A stretch of DNA of 64,000 nt from Halomonadaceae bacterium T82-2 (GCA_001577635.1 LSBP01000008.1:38827-102826), one strand, 5' to 3'; positions 18,923 to 27,947 are shown, counted from the stretch's first letter. Numbers and translations are program-made. The notes: generated from the letters alone by a model not told the origin.

Positions 18923-21154
18923 GTGCGTGCTCTGCTGCTGCCGCGATTCCGGATCATTAGCCTGCTGGTACTGCTGTTCTTCCTGTCGGCCATGGTGACC
19001 GGCGGCGTGGTCTATCAGCGCCAGCAGGCGCTCGAGAACCGCCTGCTCGAGGACCTGGTCTGGGCCACCTATCAGTTCGATCGTGAAGTCCGCGAGCTGC
19101 GCCTGATACTCGGGCACACGCAAGCCGACGACCTCGACGAACTGCTGACCCGCTACGAGATTCTCTACAGCCGCGGCCAGCTGTTTGGTCGTGGCGAGAT
19201 CGCCCGGGGCATGGCCGGCATACCCTCGGTCAAGCAGCCCCTGGCCGAGGCGCTGGCGGCCATTCAGGCGATGGATGCGGACTTTCAGGCGCTGGCCTCG
19301 GGCGAGCAGCGCCTGACACCGGCCTTTCGTCAGCAGCTGGCGGTGAAGATGCAGCGTCTGCAGGACGCCACCGAGACCACGTTGGTCAATACCAACGCCC
19401 ACGTGGCGGCGACCCGGACCGCATCGCGCCAGGAACTGCTGCGGCTGTATGGCGTCGTGCTGCTGATGGTGCTGTTGATGGTGGGCGCCGGCGGGCTGCT
19501 GGTCCGGGTACTGGTGCGCCAGATACGCGGCCGGGCGCTCAAGACCGAGCAGCTCGAGGCGCGCACCCGGGAGCTCGACGAGGCATTGGCACGGGCCGAG
19601 GCGGCCAGCCGCGCCAAGTCGGAGTTCATGGCGGTCATGAGCCACGAGATTCGCACGCCTCTCAACGGGGTGGTGGGGGTCGCCGATCTCCTCGACGTGG
19701 AGGTTCGCAGCCGGCGGGGCACCGAGCTGCTCAAGACTCTGCGGGACAGCGCCATGGGGCTTCAGGTGGTGATCAACGACGTTCTCGATTACACCAAGAT
19801 CGAGGCCGGCTCGCTGGATCTCGATGACCGGCCCTTCTCGCTGAGCCGGTTTCTCGAGCAGGTCTGCGCCAGCTATCAGGCCCGCCACGCCGGGAGCACG
19901 GGGCTGCGCTTCGAGTGCGAGATGGACGCCGGGTTGCCCGATCGGGTCCGTGGCGATGTCAACCGGCTGCGCCAGGTGGTGATGAACCTGCTCAACAACG
20001 CCTTCAAGTTCACCGATGCGGGGTTTGTGTGCTTCCGCGTCACGTGCGACGGGGATCAGGGCATTCGCTTCGCGGTACGCGATACCGGCTGCGGTATCGA
20101 GCCTGCCATGCTGTCGCGGCTGTTCGCGCCATTCTCGCAGGTCGACAGCTCGATTGCGCGCCGGCACGAAGGCTGCGGGCTGGGGCTGGTCATCTGCCAG
20201 CGTCTGGTATCGGCGATGGGCGGCGAGATCGGCGTCGAGAGCCACCCCGGGCTGGGCAGCCTGTTCTGGTTCCGGATCCCGCTGCCGGAAGCCGAAGATC
20301 CGGCCGACAGCAGCGAGCTGCCGGTACAGGACGCGGCGCTGGCCCGGCACCGGCTGCTGATCGTCGAGGACAACCCCGTCAACCAGGCGTTGACGCAGGC
20401 CATGCTGGAGTTTCTGGGGCAGACGGCCGATATCGTGGATAACGGCGAGGCGGCCCTGGAGACACTGGCCGCCACGTCCTACGACTTGGTGCTGATGGAC
20501 ATGCAGATGCCCATCCTGGATGGTCTGGAAACCACACGGCGCTGGCGAGCCCGGGAAATCGGGCATCGCCTGCCGATTGTCGCCATGACCGCCAATGTCA
20601 TGCCGGCCGATCGGGAACGCTGTCAGAAAGCGGGGATGGACGACATGATCTTCAAACCGTTCACGCGGGCCGACCTGCGCGAGCTGCTGGCGCGCTGGCT
20701 GGGGCGGGCGCCTTCCGGGACGCCCGCGGCGAGCGACGAGGGAGCCGATGCCGGCACCCGGGAATCGGCGCCGCAGACACAGGGCGCCCTGCTCGACGCG
20801 GCGACCATGCAGGAGCTTCACGAGGCGCTGGCGCCCGAGGTGCTCGAGAGCCTGCTGAGTACCTACCTGACGCGCCTGGAGGGTCGGCTGGCGCGGCTGC
20901 GTGCCGCCCGTGACGCCGAGGACCGCGCCGCCATCGCCGCCGAGGCCCACTCCCTGAAGGGGGCGTCATCGTCCATGGGCTGCGCAGGGCTCGCGCGTGC
21001 CGCGGCCCGGCTCGAGACGGAGGCCGGCGAGGCATCCACCGAACAGCTGGAGGCGATGATCGCCGAGCTCGAGACGCTCCAGGCGGCCACACAGGATAGG
21101 CTGGTAGAGAGAGGACTGGTGCCGGAGATGGCGCTGGTGGCGGGAAATGACTAG
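18923..21154 (+). CDS. Hybrid sensor histidine kinase with receiver and Hpt domains
   Basis: 743 residues. Two membrane segments (~10-30 and ~174-196) flank a ~140-residue periplasmic helical sensor. A linker coiled coil leads to HisKA with the phosphorylated His241 in MSHEIRTPLNG. HATPase follows at ~345-460, with NLLNNAFKFTD, VRDTGCGIE and GCGLGLVICQRL. A receiver (~470-590) carries Asp526 in LVLMDMQMP, and a C-terminal Hpt has His676 in AEAHSLKGASSSMG. All phosphorelay residues are present. Start is GTG 18923. The periplasmic protein upstream is a plausible signal input, and the divergent OmpR regulator or the EAL regulator are plausible outputs. Its stop shares the palindrome CTAG with the convergent EAL gene. 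Confidence 0.92.
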   Translation: MRALLLPRFRIISLLVLLFFLSAMVTGGVVYQRQQALENRLLEDLVWATYQFDREVRELRLILGHTQADDLDELLTRYEILYSRGQLFGRGEIARGMAGIPSVKQPLAEALAAIQAMDADFQALASGEQRLTPAFRQQLAVKMQRLQDATETTLVNTNAHVAATRTASRQELLRLYGVVLLMVLLMVGAGGLLVRVLVRQIRGRALKTEQLEARTRELDEALARAEAASRAKSEFMAVMSHEIRTPLNGVVGVADLLDVEVRSRRGTELLKTLRDSAMGLQVVINDVLDYTKIEAGSLDLDDRPFSLSRFLEQVCASYQARHAGSTGLRFECEMDAGLPDRVRGDVNRLRQVVMNLLNNAFKFTDAGFVCFRVTCDGDQGIRFAVRDTGCGIEPAMLSRLFAPFSQVDSSIARRHEGCGLGLVICQRLVSAMGGEIGVESHPGLGSLFWFRIPLPEAEDPADSSELPVQDAALARHRLLIVEDNPVNQALTQAMLEFLGQTADIVDNGEAALETLAATSYDLVLMDMQMPILDGLETTRRWRAREIGHRLPIVAMTANVMPADRERCQKAGMDDMIFKPFTRADLRELLARWLGRAPSGTPAASDEGADAGTRESAPQTQGALLDAATMQELHEALAPEVLESLLSTYLTRLEGRLARLRAARDAEDRAAIAAEAHSLKGASSSMGCAGLARAAARLETEAGEASTEQLEAMIAELETLQAATQDRLVERGLVPEMALVAGND

Positions 21155-22371
21155 AAGCGCTCGAGGTGGTGCTGGGCCAGCCAGGCGCTGAAGGGGCCGG
21201 CGGCCATCGGCCGGCCGAACAGGTACCCTTGGCCGAGCCGGCAATGCATGTCGGCCAGCAAAGCCTGCTGCTCGGCGGTCTCGATGCCCTCGGCGACGAC
21301 GCAGAGATTCAGGCGTTCCCCGAGGTCGACGATGGTCTGCGTGATGGCCAGCGCTTCGGGGTCGATGTCGCAGCAACCGACGAAGCTGCGGTCGATCTTG
21401 ATCTGGTCGAAGGGCAGGCGGTAGAGCTGGGCCAGCGACGAGTAGCCGGTACCGAAGTCGTCCATCGACAGCGTGCAACCCCTGTCGCGCAGGCTGTTGA
21501 GGACGTGCCGCGAGTATGACAGGCACTCCACGGCACCGCTTTCGGTGATTTCCAGCACGATGCCGCCGAGATCGACGCCGTGGCGCGCCGCCATGGCCTC
21601 GATGGTACTCAGACAGTCGGGTGCGCGCAGCAACTGCTGGGGCAGGTTGATGGCCAGGTCAAAAACGTGGCCGGCTGCCTCCCAGCGCGCCTTCTGGGCA
21701 AACGCCAGCTCCATGATGTGCCAGGTCAGCGTGATGATCTGCTGGCTGCGCTCGGCCAGCGGGATGAAGCTGTCGGGAAAGACCAGCCCACGCTGCGCGG
21801 ATTGCCAGCGGACCAGTGCCTCCACCCCGGTCAGCTGGCCGGTAGCGAGTTCGAGCTTGGGCTGGAAGGCCAGAAACAGCTCGTCGCCGGCCATCGCCGC
21901 GGTCAGCTGCGACGGTGCGATCGGTGGCGGCGCCGGACGGCGGTTTTCCAGCAGGTGCTGCAGGACGCCGGGCTGAATTGGCTTCTGCAAAAAGCCCAGC
22001 ATCGCCAGGCCGGTGCCGCGTCCCTGGGCGACGGCGCGCTCGAGGGTTGCCACCGAGGCGCTGCTGATCAGCACCACATCGGCGCGGACCCGCTTTTCCT
22101 GCAGGAAGTGCATGACATCCTGGCCGGTGAAATCGCCCAGGTCCATGTCCAGAAAGATCAGTTCGGCGTCCAGCCGCTCGCTGTGCCAGGCCAGCTCCTC
22201 CAGCCCGCCGGCCACCTCGACCCGATAGCCGTGACGCTCCAGCAGGGCGCGCAGCAGCAGCTGGATCTCGATATCGTCATCGACGATCAGTGCACGGAGC
22301 CGCCGGGCCGTGGAGGCGGCTCGGGGCGAATCGTCGAGAGTGGGCGTCGAGGACATGGCATGCGATCTCAT
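21151..22371 (-). CDS. Response regulator with EAL c-di-GMP phosphodiesterase output
   Basis: 406 residues from ATG 22371; starts at 22401 or 22356 are also possible. The receiver (~20-140) begins RALIVDDDIEIQLLLRALL, has the phosphoacceptor in LIFLDMDLGDF and Lys in GFLQKPIQP. The EAL domain (~155-400) has the catalytic set GVEALVRW, NLPQQLL, LEITESG, DDFGTGYSSLAQL, KIDRSFV and VAEGIET, so it should hydrolyse c-di-GMP to pGpG. It converges on the hybrid kinase gene with shared stop bases (CTAG), making that kinase the obvious phosphodonor. Operator-like site 2 lies just upstream. Confidence 0.9.
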   Translation of the reverse strand: MRSHAMSSTPTLDDSPRAASTARRLRALIVDDDIEIQLLLRALLERHGYRVEVAGGLEELAWHSERLDAELIFLDMDLGDFTGQDVMHFLQEKRVRADVVLISSASVATLERAVAQGRGTGLAMLGFLQKPIQPGVLQHLLENRRPAPPPIAPSQLTAAMAGDELFLAFQPKLELATGQLTGVEALVRWQSAQRGLVFPDSFIPLAERSQQIITLTWHIMELAFAQKARWEAAGHVFDLAINLPQQLLRAPDCLSTIEAMAARHGVDLGGIVLEITESGAVECLSYSRHVLNSLRDRGCTLSMDDFGTGYSSLAQLYRLPFDQIKIDRSFVGCCDIDPEALAITQTIVDLGERLNLCVVAEGIETAEQQALLADMHCRLGQGYLFGRPMAAGPFSAWLAQHHLERF

Positions 22372-22434
22372 GGGTCGAGTCAGCCTCTCAGCATACGGCA
22401 TGACGGCGCTCGATCGTTCGGCTCAGGCGACACA

Positions 22435-22456
22435 TGTCACAGAAGTTCACATTTGC
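22435..22456 (+). promoter_or_regulatory. Direct-repeat operator, site 2
   Basis: TGTCACA then TTCACA with the same 10-bp period (TCACA at 22437-22441 and 22447-22451) and the same trailing TTGC as site 1 at 18322; 19 of 22 bases agree. It lies upstream of the EAL regulator and covers the stop codon of the acyltransferase gene, so its conservation is not explained by coding constraint alone. Confidence 0.5.
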
Positions 22457-23211
22457 GACGACAGGCTGACCCGGTGAGGCGTCGCCGTCCGGGACTGGCG
22501 CGTCAGTGTTGTCTCGATGCGTGAGTAAAGCGCCCGCAAATCGCCGGGCAGCTCGGCGACCGCACGGCGCTGATCGATGTAGTAGGCGCGACGCAGGCCG
22601 TGGAAGGTCACGGGCTCGCCGACGCAGGTGAAGCGCAGGCCGTGGATCGCCAGGCGCCGCGGCAGGCGGTGCTGCATCATGGCGAAGACATGATGCCGGC
22701 CGGCCAGACCGACCAGTGCCGTCGCCGCCAGAAACAGGCCGACGCCGATCAGCGCAAAGCCGGCGCGCTCCTCGGGCGGGAACAGCGAGGGGGCGTCGGG
22801 ACGGCCGCGGGTGTCCGCCCGGTGGCGAAAGGCCGGGGAGATGGCCAGCCGGGAAATCTCGCAGAGACGATCGCGCGGCAGACGCTCCGGATGCAGGGTG
22901 GGATGGGTCAGGCTGTCCCGGCAGTGCGCCTCCAGGGGCAGCCGGCGCAGCGCGTCGGGGCCGTCCGTCAGGGCCGGTACCAGGCGCACGCAGCCTGCCG
23001 GAATCCCGCTGGCGCGGTGCTCGAGCAGCACGATCAGGGACGCCGTGTCGTGCTCGTCGTACTCCAGGTGCGCGTCGGGGTCCTCGTGCATCCGGTAATC
23101 GAGTTCCCGGCGAAAGACGGCGTGACGCAGGGCATAGGCCCGTTCCCGCAGCACGGGGGTAGTGGCTAGATGGAAATCAAACGTCGCCTCGAAACGATCC
23201 AGTGCATTCAC
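22447..23211 (-). CDS. PEP-CTERM/exosortase system-associated-type acyltransferase (GNAT/LuxI-like fold)
   Basis: 254 residues from GTG 23211, with AAAGGGAC upstream. The N-terminal block FHLATTPVLRERAYALRHAVF, then LEYDEHDTASLIVLLEH, GIPAGCVRLVPA, the core CEISRLAISPAFRHR, and VFAMMQHRLPRRLAIHGLRF match the N-acyl transferase family annotated as PEP-CTERM/exosortase-associated, related to acyl-homoserine-lactone synthases. The substrate is unknown. No exosortase or PEP-CTERM protein is visible here. It lies 46 bases downstream of the GGDEF-EAL gene, apparently the last gene of that operon. Confidence 0.75.
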   Translation of the reverse strand: MNALDRFEATFDFHLATTPVLRERAYALRHAVFRRELDYRMHEDPDAHLEYDEHDTASLIVLLEHRASGIPAGCVRLVPALTDGPDALRRLPLEAHCRDSLTHPTLHPERLPRDRLCEISRLAISPAFRHRADTRGRPDAPSLFPPEERAGFALIGVGLFLAATALVGLAGRHHVFAMMQHRLPRRLAIHGLRFTCVGEPVTFHGLRRAYYIDQRRAVAELPGDLRALYSRIETTLTRQSRTATPHRVSLSSQM

Positions 23212-23257
23212 GACAAGTCCCTTTCTGAAAGGGGCGCTGGGCCCCGATTGGTTGTGA

Positions 23258-26155
23258 TTATGGTGAGTCTTCCGAACCGCCCTGCACGTACTCGGTCGCC
23301 GGGGAGCGGTCGACATCGATGACGTCCGCCACCGCCATGGGGCGGCCGATGTAGAAGCCCTGGGCATAGGTGATGCCGTAGGCGGCGAGCAGCGGCAGCA
23401 TGCTTTCGCGATCGACGAACTCGGCGATAGTGCGCTTGCCGAAGCCGTTGGCGATGTCGGCGATGGCCTTGACGATCAGGCGGTCCTCGGGGCTGTCGAT
23501 CAGCTTCTGGATGAACGAGCCGTCGATCTTGATGTAGTCGGCGGGCAGTTGACCCAGGTAGTGGAAGCTGCTGAAGCCGACCCCGAAGTCGTCGAGTGCC
23601 GTCCGGCAGCCCAGCTCGCGGATGCCCTGCAGGACGCCGCGGGCGGTGGCGAAGTCGGTGACCGCGGCGGTTTCGGTGACCTCGAGAATCAGCCACCGCG
23701 GGTCGGCGCCGGAGGCCGCCAGGGCGTCGGCGAGGAAACCGGTCAGCCCCGGATCGTGGAGCGACTGGCCGGACAGGTTGACCGCCAGACTGATGCCGCG
23801 CTGCTGCAGGCGCGCCAGCAGCGACAGGCTGTGACGCAGTACCCAGCGGTCGAGTTCGACGATCTGCCCGCTGCGTTCGGCGATGGGGATGAACAGACCG
23901 GGCATCACCGGATTGCCGTTGTCGCCGTGCATGCGCAGCAGCGCCTCGTAGTGACGGACACGGTTGTCGGCGAGGTGCAGAATGGGTTGCAGCACCAGTT
24001 CGAAGTCGTCGTCGCGCAAGGCCTGGCGGATGCGCTCCACCCAGTAGACGCGCTGCTGCAGCTCCTCCCGCGAGCGGTGCACCATCGACAACTGGTGCCA
24101 GCGCTGGCTGCCGTTTTCCTTGGCCTTGTACATGGCCAGGTCGGCACTCGCCATCAGGTCGGTGGGGGTCAGTCCGTGTTCGGGGTAGAGCGCAATGCCG
24201 ATGCTGCCCATGGCCCGATGGCGGCGCCCGGCGACCGAGAAATCGATCATCTCGAGTACCTGGACGATGCGCCGGGCCACCTGGTCGGCCTGGGCCTCCC
24301 GGGCATCCTGAAGCAGGATCGAGAACTCGTCGCCGCCCAGTCGGGCGATGACCGCCTCCTGGCCGAGCTCTTGGGACAGCGCCTCGGCGACCAGCTTCAG
24401 CAGCTGGTCGCCGGCGTTGTGGCCGCTGAGCTCGTTGACCTCCTTGAACTGATCGAGATCGAGGAACAGAACGGCACCCCGGGCCTCGGGCGTCAGCGAC
24501 TTTTCGAGGACCTCCTGGAAGTAGCGGCGGTTGTAGAGGTTGGTCAGCGGGTCGCGATGGGCCAGCCAGGAGAGGCGGTCCTCGGCCTGTTTGCGGTCGG
24601 TGATGTCCAGCCCCACCGAGATCAGGGTGCCGGCAGCATGCCCCTCGCCGGGCAGCGGGGCATGGAACCAGGCGATGGTCCGCCGCTCGTTGTCGGGAGT
24701 AATCAGCGTGCCCTCTTCCTGGCCGGGGCGCGCCGGCGTTCCCGGTGCCTGATCCACCCGGAAGCAGGCAGCGAACGTCTGGCCCAGCAAGTCTTCCCGC
24801 GGGCGTCCCGAGAGGGTTTCGGCGAAGTGGTTGACCAGGGTGATGTAGCCACGGGCGTCCTGGGTGAGGATCAGCACGTGCGCCGTGTCCAGCAGCCCGG
24901 CGACGAAGTCGCGCTCCTGGCCCAGCTCGGTCAGGCGCTGGGTCAGCTCCCGGTCACGGCTGGAGACGGTGTGCTCGAGGGTTTCCAGCTGCTCGGCCAG
25001 TTGCAGGGTGGTGCGTTCGAGCGTATCGATCTCGTCGGTATACAGGCGGGTGCCGGGCGGCAGGGCCTGGCGGACCTGGGTAAAGTCGCGCCGTGCCAGC
25101 CGCGGCAGTAGCGTGGACAGCAGGCGCAGGCGCGCCATGGGCCGCCACAGGATCAGCAGCAGCAGTGCCTCGGCCGCCAGCCAGCCGACCAGCGCCAGGA
25201 CCAGAATATGGCGGGTGTCGCGGCGGATGGCGTGTACTTGCGGGGTGATGTCGGCGAGCATCACCAGATAGCCGTTGGAGGGAAAACGGGTGGCGTCGTC
25301 CAGCGGGAAGGCGGTGAGCTCGTAGGTTCGGTCGCCGCGCTCGAAGGTCCAGGGGCGATCGGTCAGGCGCGACAGCGGTACCTGGTTGGCGGCCTCGCGC
25401 AGCACCGGCATGCTCTGTTGCTGATTCGTCAGGGTCAGCAGGGCGCCCTGCCAGTCCGCAAGATAGCGCTCCTGACGCGGATAAATCGGTGCCTGGGGCG
25501 AGATGATCACCCGTGGCGGCCCGGTGACCAGCAGGGCGACATCGCCGTCGCTCATGCGCTGCGCGACGCGGGTCAGGTCGGCCAGTGAACGTGACAGTAC
25601 CACCACACCCACGCTGGTCCCGCGTGCCAGTACCGGAACCACCGCATACTGACGGCAGTCGCGTACGCAGCGCAGCTGGGTGAGCGGCTGCTCGTCCGCC
25701 ATGACGGTGCGGGTCCATTCCGCCAGGGGCGGGTCGTCATCGGCAAGCGGCTGACCGCGCTGGCCGAGCAGCACGCCCCGGTCATCAAGAATGCTCAGGG
25801 CGTCGACCCCGACATCCAGCTGCAGCGTGGGCCAGAAGGGGTCGATGGCCAGCGACACCCGGGTCGGACTGCCGGAGCGCACGGCGGCGCCCAGGTTGTC
25901 CGAGGCCGCGGCCAGGCTCGCCAGCTGGGCCAGCATGCCGGCCGAGCGGTTTACCGCCAGCCGGTATTCGCGCTGGCGGGCCTGGTAGATGGTCTGGCGG
26001 GACTGGCGAAACTGCTCGGTCAGGCTTTCGTGGCCGATGAACGTGAACAGCGAGGCGGTACCCAGCAGCAGCAGGCTGGTCAGCACGATGGCGCGCCAGG
26101 TCAGGCTGAAGCGGGGGCGGTCGTCGCTAGCGGTGCGGTGTCGCATGGGCAGCAT
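23258..26155 (-). CDS. Membrane GGDEF-EAL sensor protein
   Basis: 965 residues. A first membrane segment at ~23-42 is followed by a large periplasmic sensor (~45-315) with RCVRDCRQYAVVPVLARGTSVGVVVLS typical of double-CHASE/dCache-like inputs. A second segment lies at ~320-342, then a HAMP-like linker and a PAS (~415-525). GGDEF (~540-700) has GGDEF at ~607 but no RxxD inhibitory site. EAL (~715-950) has YEALLRM, LEVTETA, DDFGVGFSSFHYL, KIDGSFI and AEFVD. Both sites look intact, so it could make or degrade c-di-GMP. It follows the porin-like gene by 31 bases; the small periplasmic binding protein in the same operon may be its ligand partner. Confidence 0.9.
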   Translation of the reverse strand: MLPMRHRTASDDRPRFSLTWRAIVLTSLLLLGTASLFTFIGHESLTEQFRQSRQTIYQARQREYRLAVNRSAGMLAQLASLAAASDNLGAAVRSGSPTRVSLAIDPFWPTLQLDVGVDALSILDDRGVLLGQRGQPLADDDPPLAEWTRTVMADEQPLTQLRCVRDCRQYAVVPVLARGTSVGVVVLSRSLADLTRVAQRMSDGDVALLVTGPPRVIISPQAPIYPRQERYLADWQGALLTLTNQQQSMPVLREAANQVPLSRLTDRPWTFERGDRTYELTAFPLDDATRFPSNGYLVMLADITPQVHAIRRDTRHILVLALVGWLAAEALLLLILWRPMARLRLLSTLLPRLARRDFTQVRQALPPGTRLYTDEIDTLERTTLQLAEQLETLEHTVSSRDRELTQRLTELGQERDFVAGLLDTAHVLILTQDARGYITLVNHFAETLSGRPREDLLGQTFAACFRVDQAPGTPARPGQEEGTLITPDNERRTIAWFHAPLPGEGHAAGTLISVGLDITDRKQAEDRLSWLAHRDPLTNLYNRRYFQEVLEKSLTPEARGAVLFLDLDQFKEVNELSGHNAGDQLLKLVAEALSQELGQEAVIARLGGDEFSILLQDAREAQADQVARRIVQVLEMIDFSVAGRRHRAMGSIGIALYPEHGLTPTDLMASADLAMYKAKENGSQRWHQLSMVHRSREELQQRVYWVERIRQALRDDDFELVLQPILHLADNRVRHYEALLRMHGDNGNPVMPGLFIPIAERSGQIVELDRWVLRHSLSLLARLQQRGISLAVNLSGQSLHDPGLTGFLADALAASGADPRWLILEVTETAAVTDFATARGVLQGIRELGCRTALDDFGVGFSSFHYLGQLPADYIKIDGSFIQKLIDSPEDRLIVKAIADIANGFGKRTIAEFVDRESMLPLLAAYGITYAQGFYIGRPMAVADVIDVDRSPATEYVQGGSEDSP

Positions 26156-26186
26156 CGTCCATCGGGTTCACGAAGCGGGCCTCGGC

Positions 26187-27380
26187 TCAGAAGCGAAAGG
26201 AGGCCTGGAAGAGCAGCAGGTTCCAGTACTTGGCCGGCGGTGGCGAGGCGGTGGTGACGGGCAGCCAGGCGGTGCCTTCGATGTTGTGCCACTCCGCGGC
26301 CAGCATGAATCGGGGCGAGGGCTGCCAGCGCAGGCCCCCGGTGACGTCGCGGGCGTAACGGGCGTAGGCCGGGCCGCCGCCGGCGGCCTCGAAGGCCGAG
26401 CCGTCGCGGTCGTCGCGATCGCTGATCAGGCTGTCGTAGCGCAGCAGCCACTGCCAGTCGTCGGCGAAGCGGCGGGTGTACTGCACATACCAGCTTTCGC
26501 CCACCTGGCTGGTGTTGTAGGCCGGGTTGGCGAAACCATCGAGGGCAATGCGGCGCAGCGCGTACTCCGCGGTCAGGCTCCAGAGCGCCTCGTTGTACTG
26601 CACCGAGAGGATCCACGGCTGGAAGCGGAAGCGGCCGTCGTCGAGCGTGGCCGTGCCATGCTCGTAGCCGGCGCGGACATCGGCGGCGCTCAGGGCGGTA
26701 ATCCAGTGGCCGCCGTCGTCCTCGAACAGTACCTGGCCGATGTAGGAGGTCCGGCCGTCGAAGGAGCCGGGCGACGCGGCGAGTCCCAGGGTGGCGTCAA
26801 GGTCGTCACCGGTCTGCGGCTGCCCGACGCCGGCCTGGAAACGCAGGGTGCCGGCGTCCAGGTATTCCTCGTCGTAGAGCGAGACACCGTCGGCGGCCAG
26901 CGCCAGCGAACGGGTCCTTTCGAAGTAGATCGACTGTGGCAGCAGGATGCTGGGGCGTGTGAAGGCCACGTCCCGCGTCTGGTTGTAGAAGCCGAAGGGG
27001 TTCTTGAAGCGCCCCAGCTGGATGCCCAGCCGCCGGTCGCGACTGGAGAGGGCCTGATAGTCGACCACGCCGTGATCCAGCACCGGCGTGGCATCGCCAT
27101 CACCGGTGCGACGGCTGAGCCACTGGGCCGAGACCAGCACGTCGCGATACGGGCGCAGGGACAGGTTGAGGCCGAGTTCGGTGTAATCGAAGCTGCCGCC
27201 CCCCTGGCTGCTGGGGCCGAAAAGGTCGTTGTCGTCGCTGATCAGCCAGGCCTGGCTGAGAAAGCCGTGCACCTGGAAGGTGTCCATGGCGTCGCCGGCG
27301 CGGGACGCGGTGGGCAGGGCGCCGAGCAGCACCAGCGCCAGCCCCGCGACGAGGCGTTCAGTTCGCCAGCGATATGACAT
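26187..27380 (-). CDS. Porin-like outer membrane beta-barrel protein
   Basis: 397 residues with a Sec signal (MSYRWRTERLVAGLALVLLGALPTASRAG). Alternating aromatic/polar strands follow, including FQVHGFLSQAWLI, FDYTELGLNLSLRPYRDVLVSAQWL and YYVQYTRRF-like segments, and the chain ends in Phe (FQASFRF), the C-terminal signature recognised by the BAM machinery. The segment DRRLGIQLGRFKNPFGFYNQTRDV recalls phosphate-selective or other substrate-specific porins. ATG 27380 has GGAGG nine bases upstream and overlaps the previous gene by 23 bases. It lies in an operon with a phosphate-binding-like protein and a c-di-GMP enzyme. The solute is unknown. Confidence 0.8.
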   Translation of the reverse strand: MSYRWRTERLVAGLALVLLGALPTASRAGDAMDTFQVHGFLSQAWLISDDNDLFGPSSQGGGSFDYTELGLNLSLRPYRDVLVSAQWLSRRTGDGDATPVLDHGVVDYQALSSRDRRLGIQLGRFKNPFGFYNQTRDVAFTRPSILLPQSIYFERTRSLALAADGVSLYDEEYLDAGTLRFQAGVGQPQTGDDLDATLGLAASPGSFDGRTSYIGQVLFEDDGGHWITALSAADVRAGYEHGTATLDDGRFRFQPWILSVQYNEALWSLTAEYALRRIALDGFANPAYNTSQVGESWYVQYTRRFADDWQWLLRYDSLISDRDDRDGSAFEAAGGGPAYARYARDVTGGLRWQPSPRFMLAAEWHNIEGTAWLPVTTASPPPAKYWNLLLFQASFRF

Positions 27381-27777
27381 GCACGCTGTCCTCCAGGTGA
27401 TCACGTTCGAGATAGCCGATGGCGCCGGGGGTGCTGGCCACCTGCTGCAGCATGGCCTGCTGGTCGTCGGCCTGATAAGGCGCCTGCCCGGTACCCGAGA
27501 AGACGGCTCGGTCCCAGGCCAGTTGCAGTTGATGCGGATAGACATTGAGCCGCGACTTGGCAAAGCGCTTGTGCACGGGGTGGTTGCCCGGCAGCACGAA
27601 GACGCTGACGCCTCGTCCGTCCGGCCAGGTGCGCTGGCGCATGGCGAAGATGGCGCGGGCCATGTCATGGGAGAGGGTGGTCACCTCGACGTCCGGGTTG
27701 GCGATCACTACGACCTCGTCGGCCCCGGCCGCGCCCATCGGCAGCCATAGCAGCCACAGACACAGCCAGCGCTGCAC
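27358..27777 (-). CDS. Small PstS-like periplasmic substrate-binding protein
   Basis: 139 residues if it starts at GTG 27777, giving a short signal peptide (QRWLCLWLLWLPMGAAGAD). The mature part has the half-domain features of phosphate ABC transporter binding proteins: VVVIANPDVEVTTLSHDMARAIF, WPDGRGVSVFVLPG, HKRFAKSRLNVYPHQLQLAWDRAVFSGTG, and a C-terminal STPGAIGYLER. No transporter permease or ATPase accompanies it, so it is probably a sensory or accessory protein. It is the first gene of the operon with the porin, the GGDEF-EAL protein and the acyltransferase. An ATG at 27897 would add an Arg-rich, non-signal N-terminus and is less likely. Confidence 0.72.
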   Translation of the reverse strand: MQRWLCLWLLWLPMGAAGADEVVVIANPDVEVTTLSHDMARAIFAMRQRTWPDGRGVSVFVLPGNHPVHKRFAKSRLNVYPHQLQLAWDRAVFSGTGQAPYQADDQQAMLQQVASTPGAIGYLERDHLEDSVHVISLAN

Positions 27778-27947
27778 CAGCCTCCCTATTTCGGGCAGGC
27801 GGTAGCTCCCGAATGCCACGCGGGACGCATGGCCACGGGACGGTTTCCGTATGCGGGAAACGGCGCGGCGTGTTCTCCCTGCCCGTCTCGAACTCATGGC
27901 GTGATCTCGTCGCCCTGCTGCCTTGTCATTGTCAAGCGGGGTACTCG

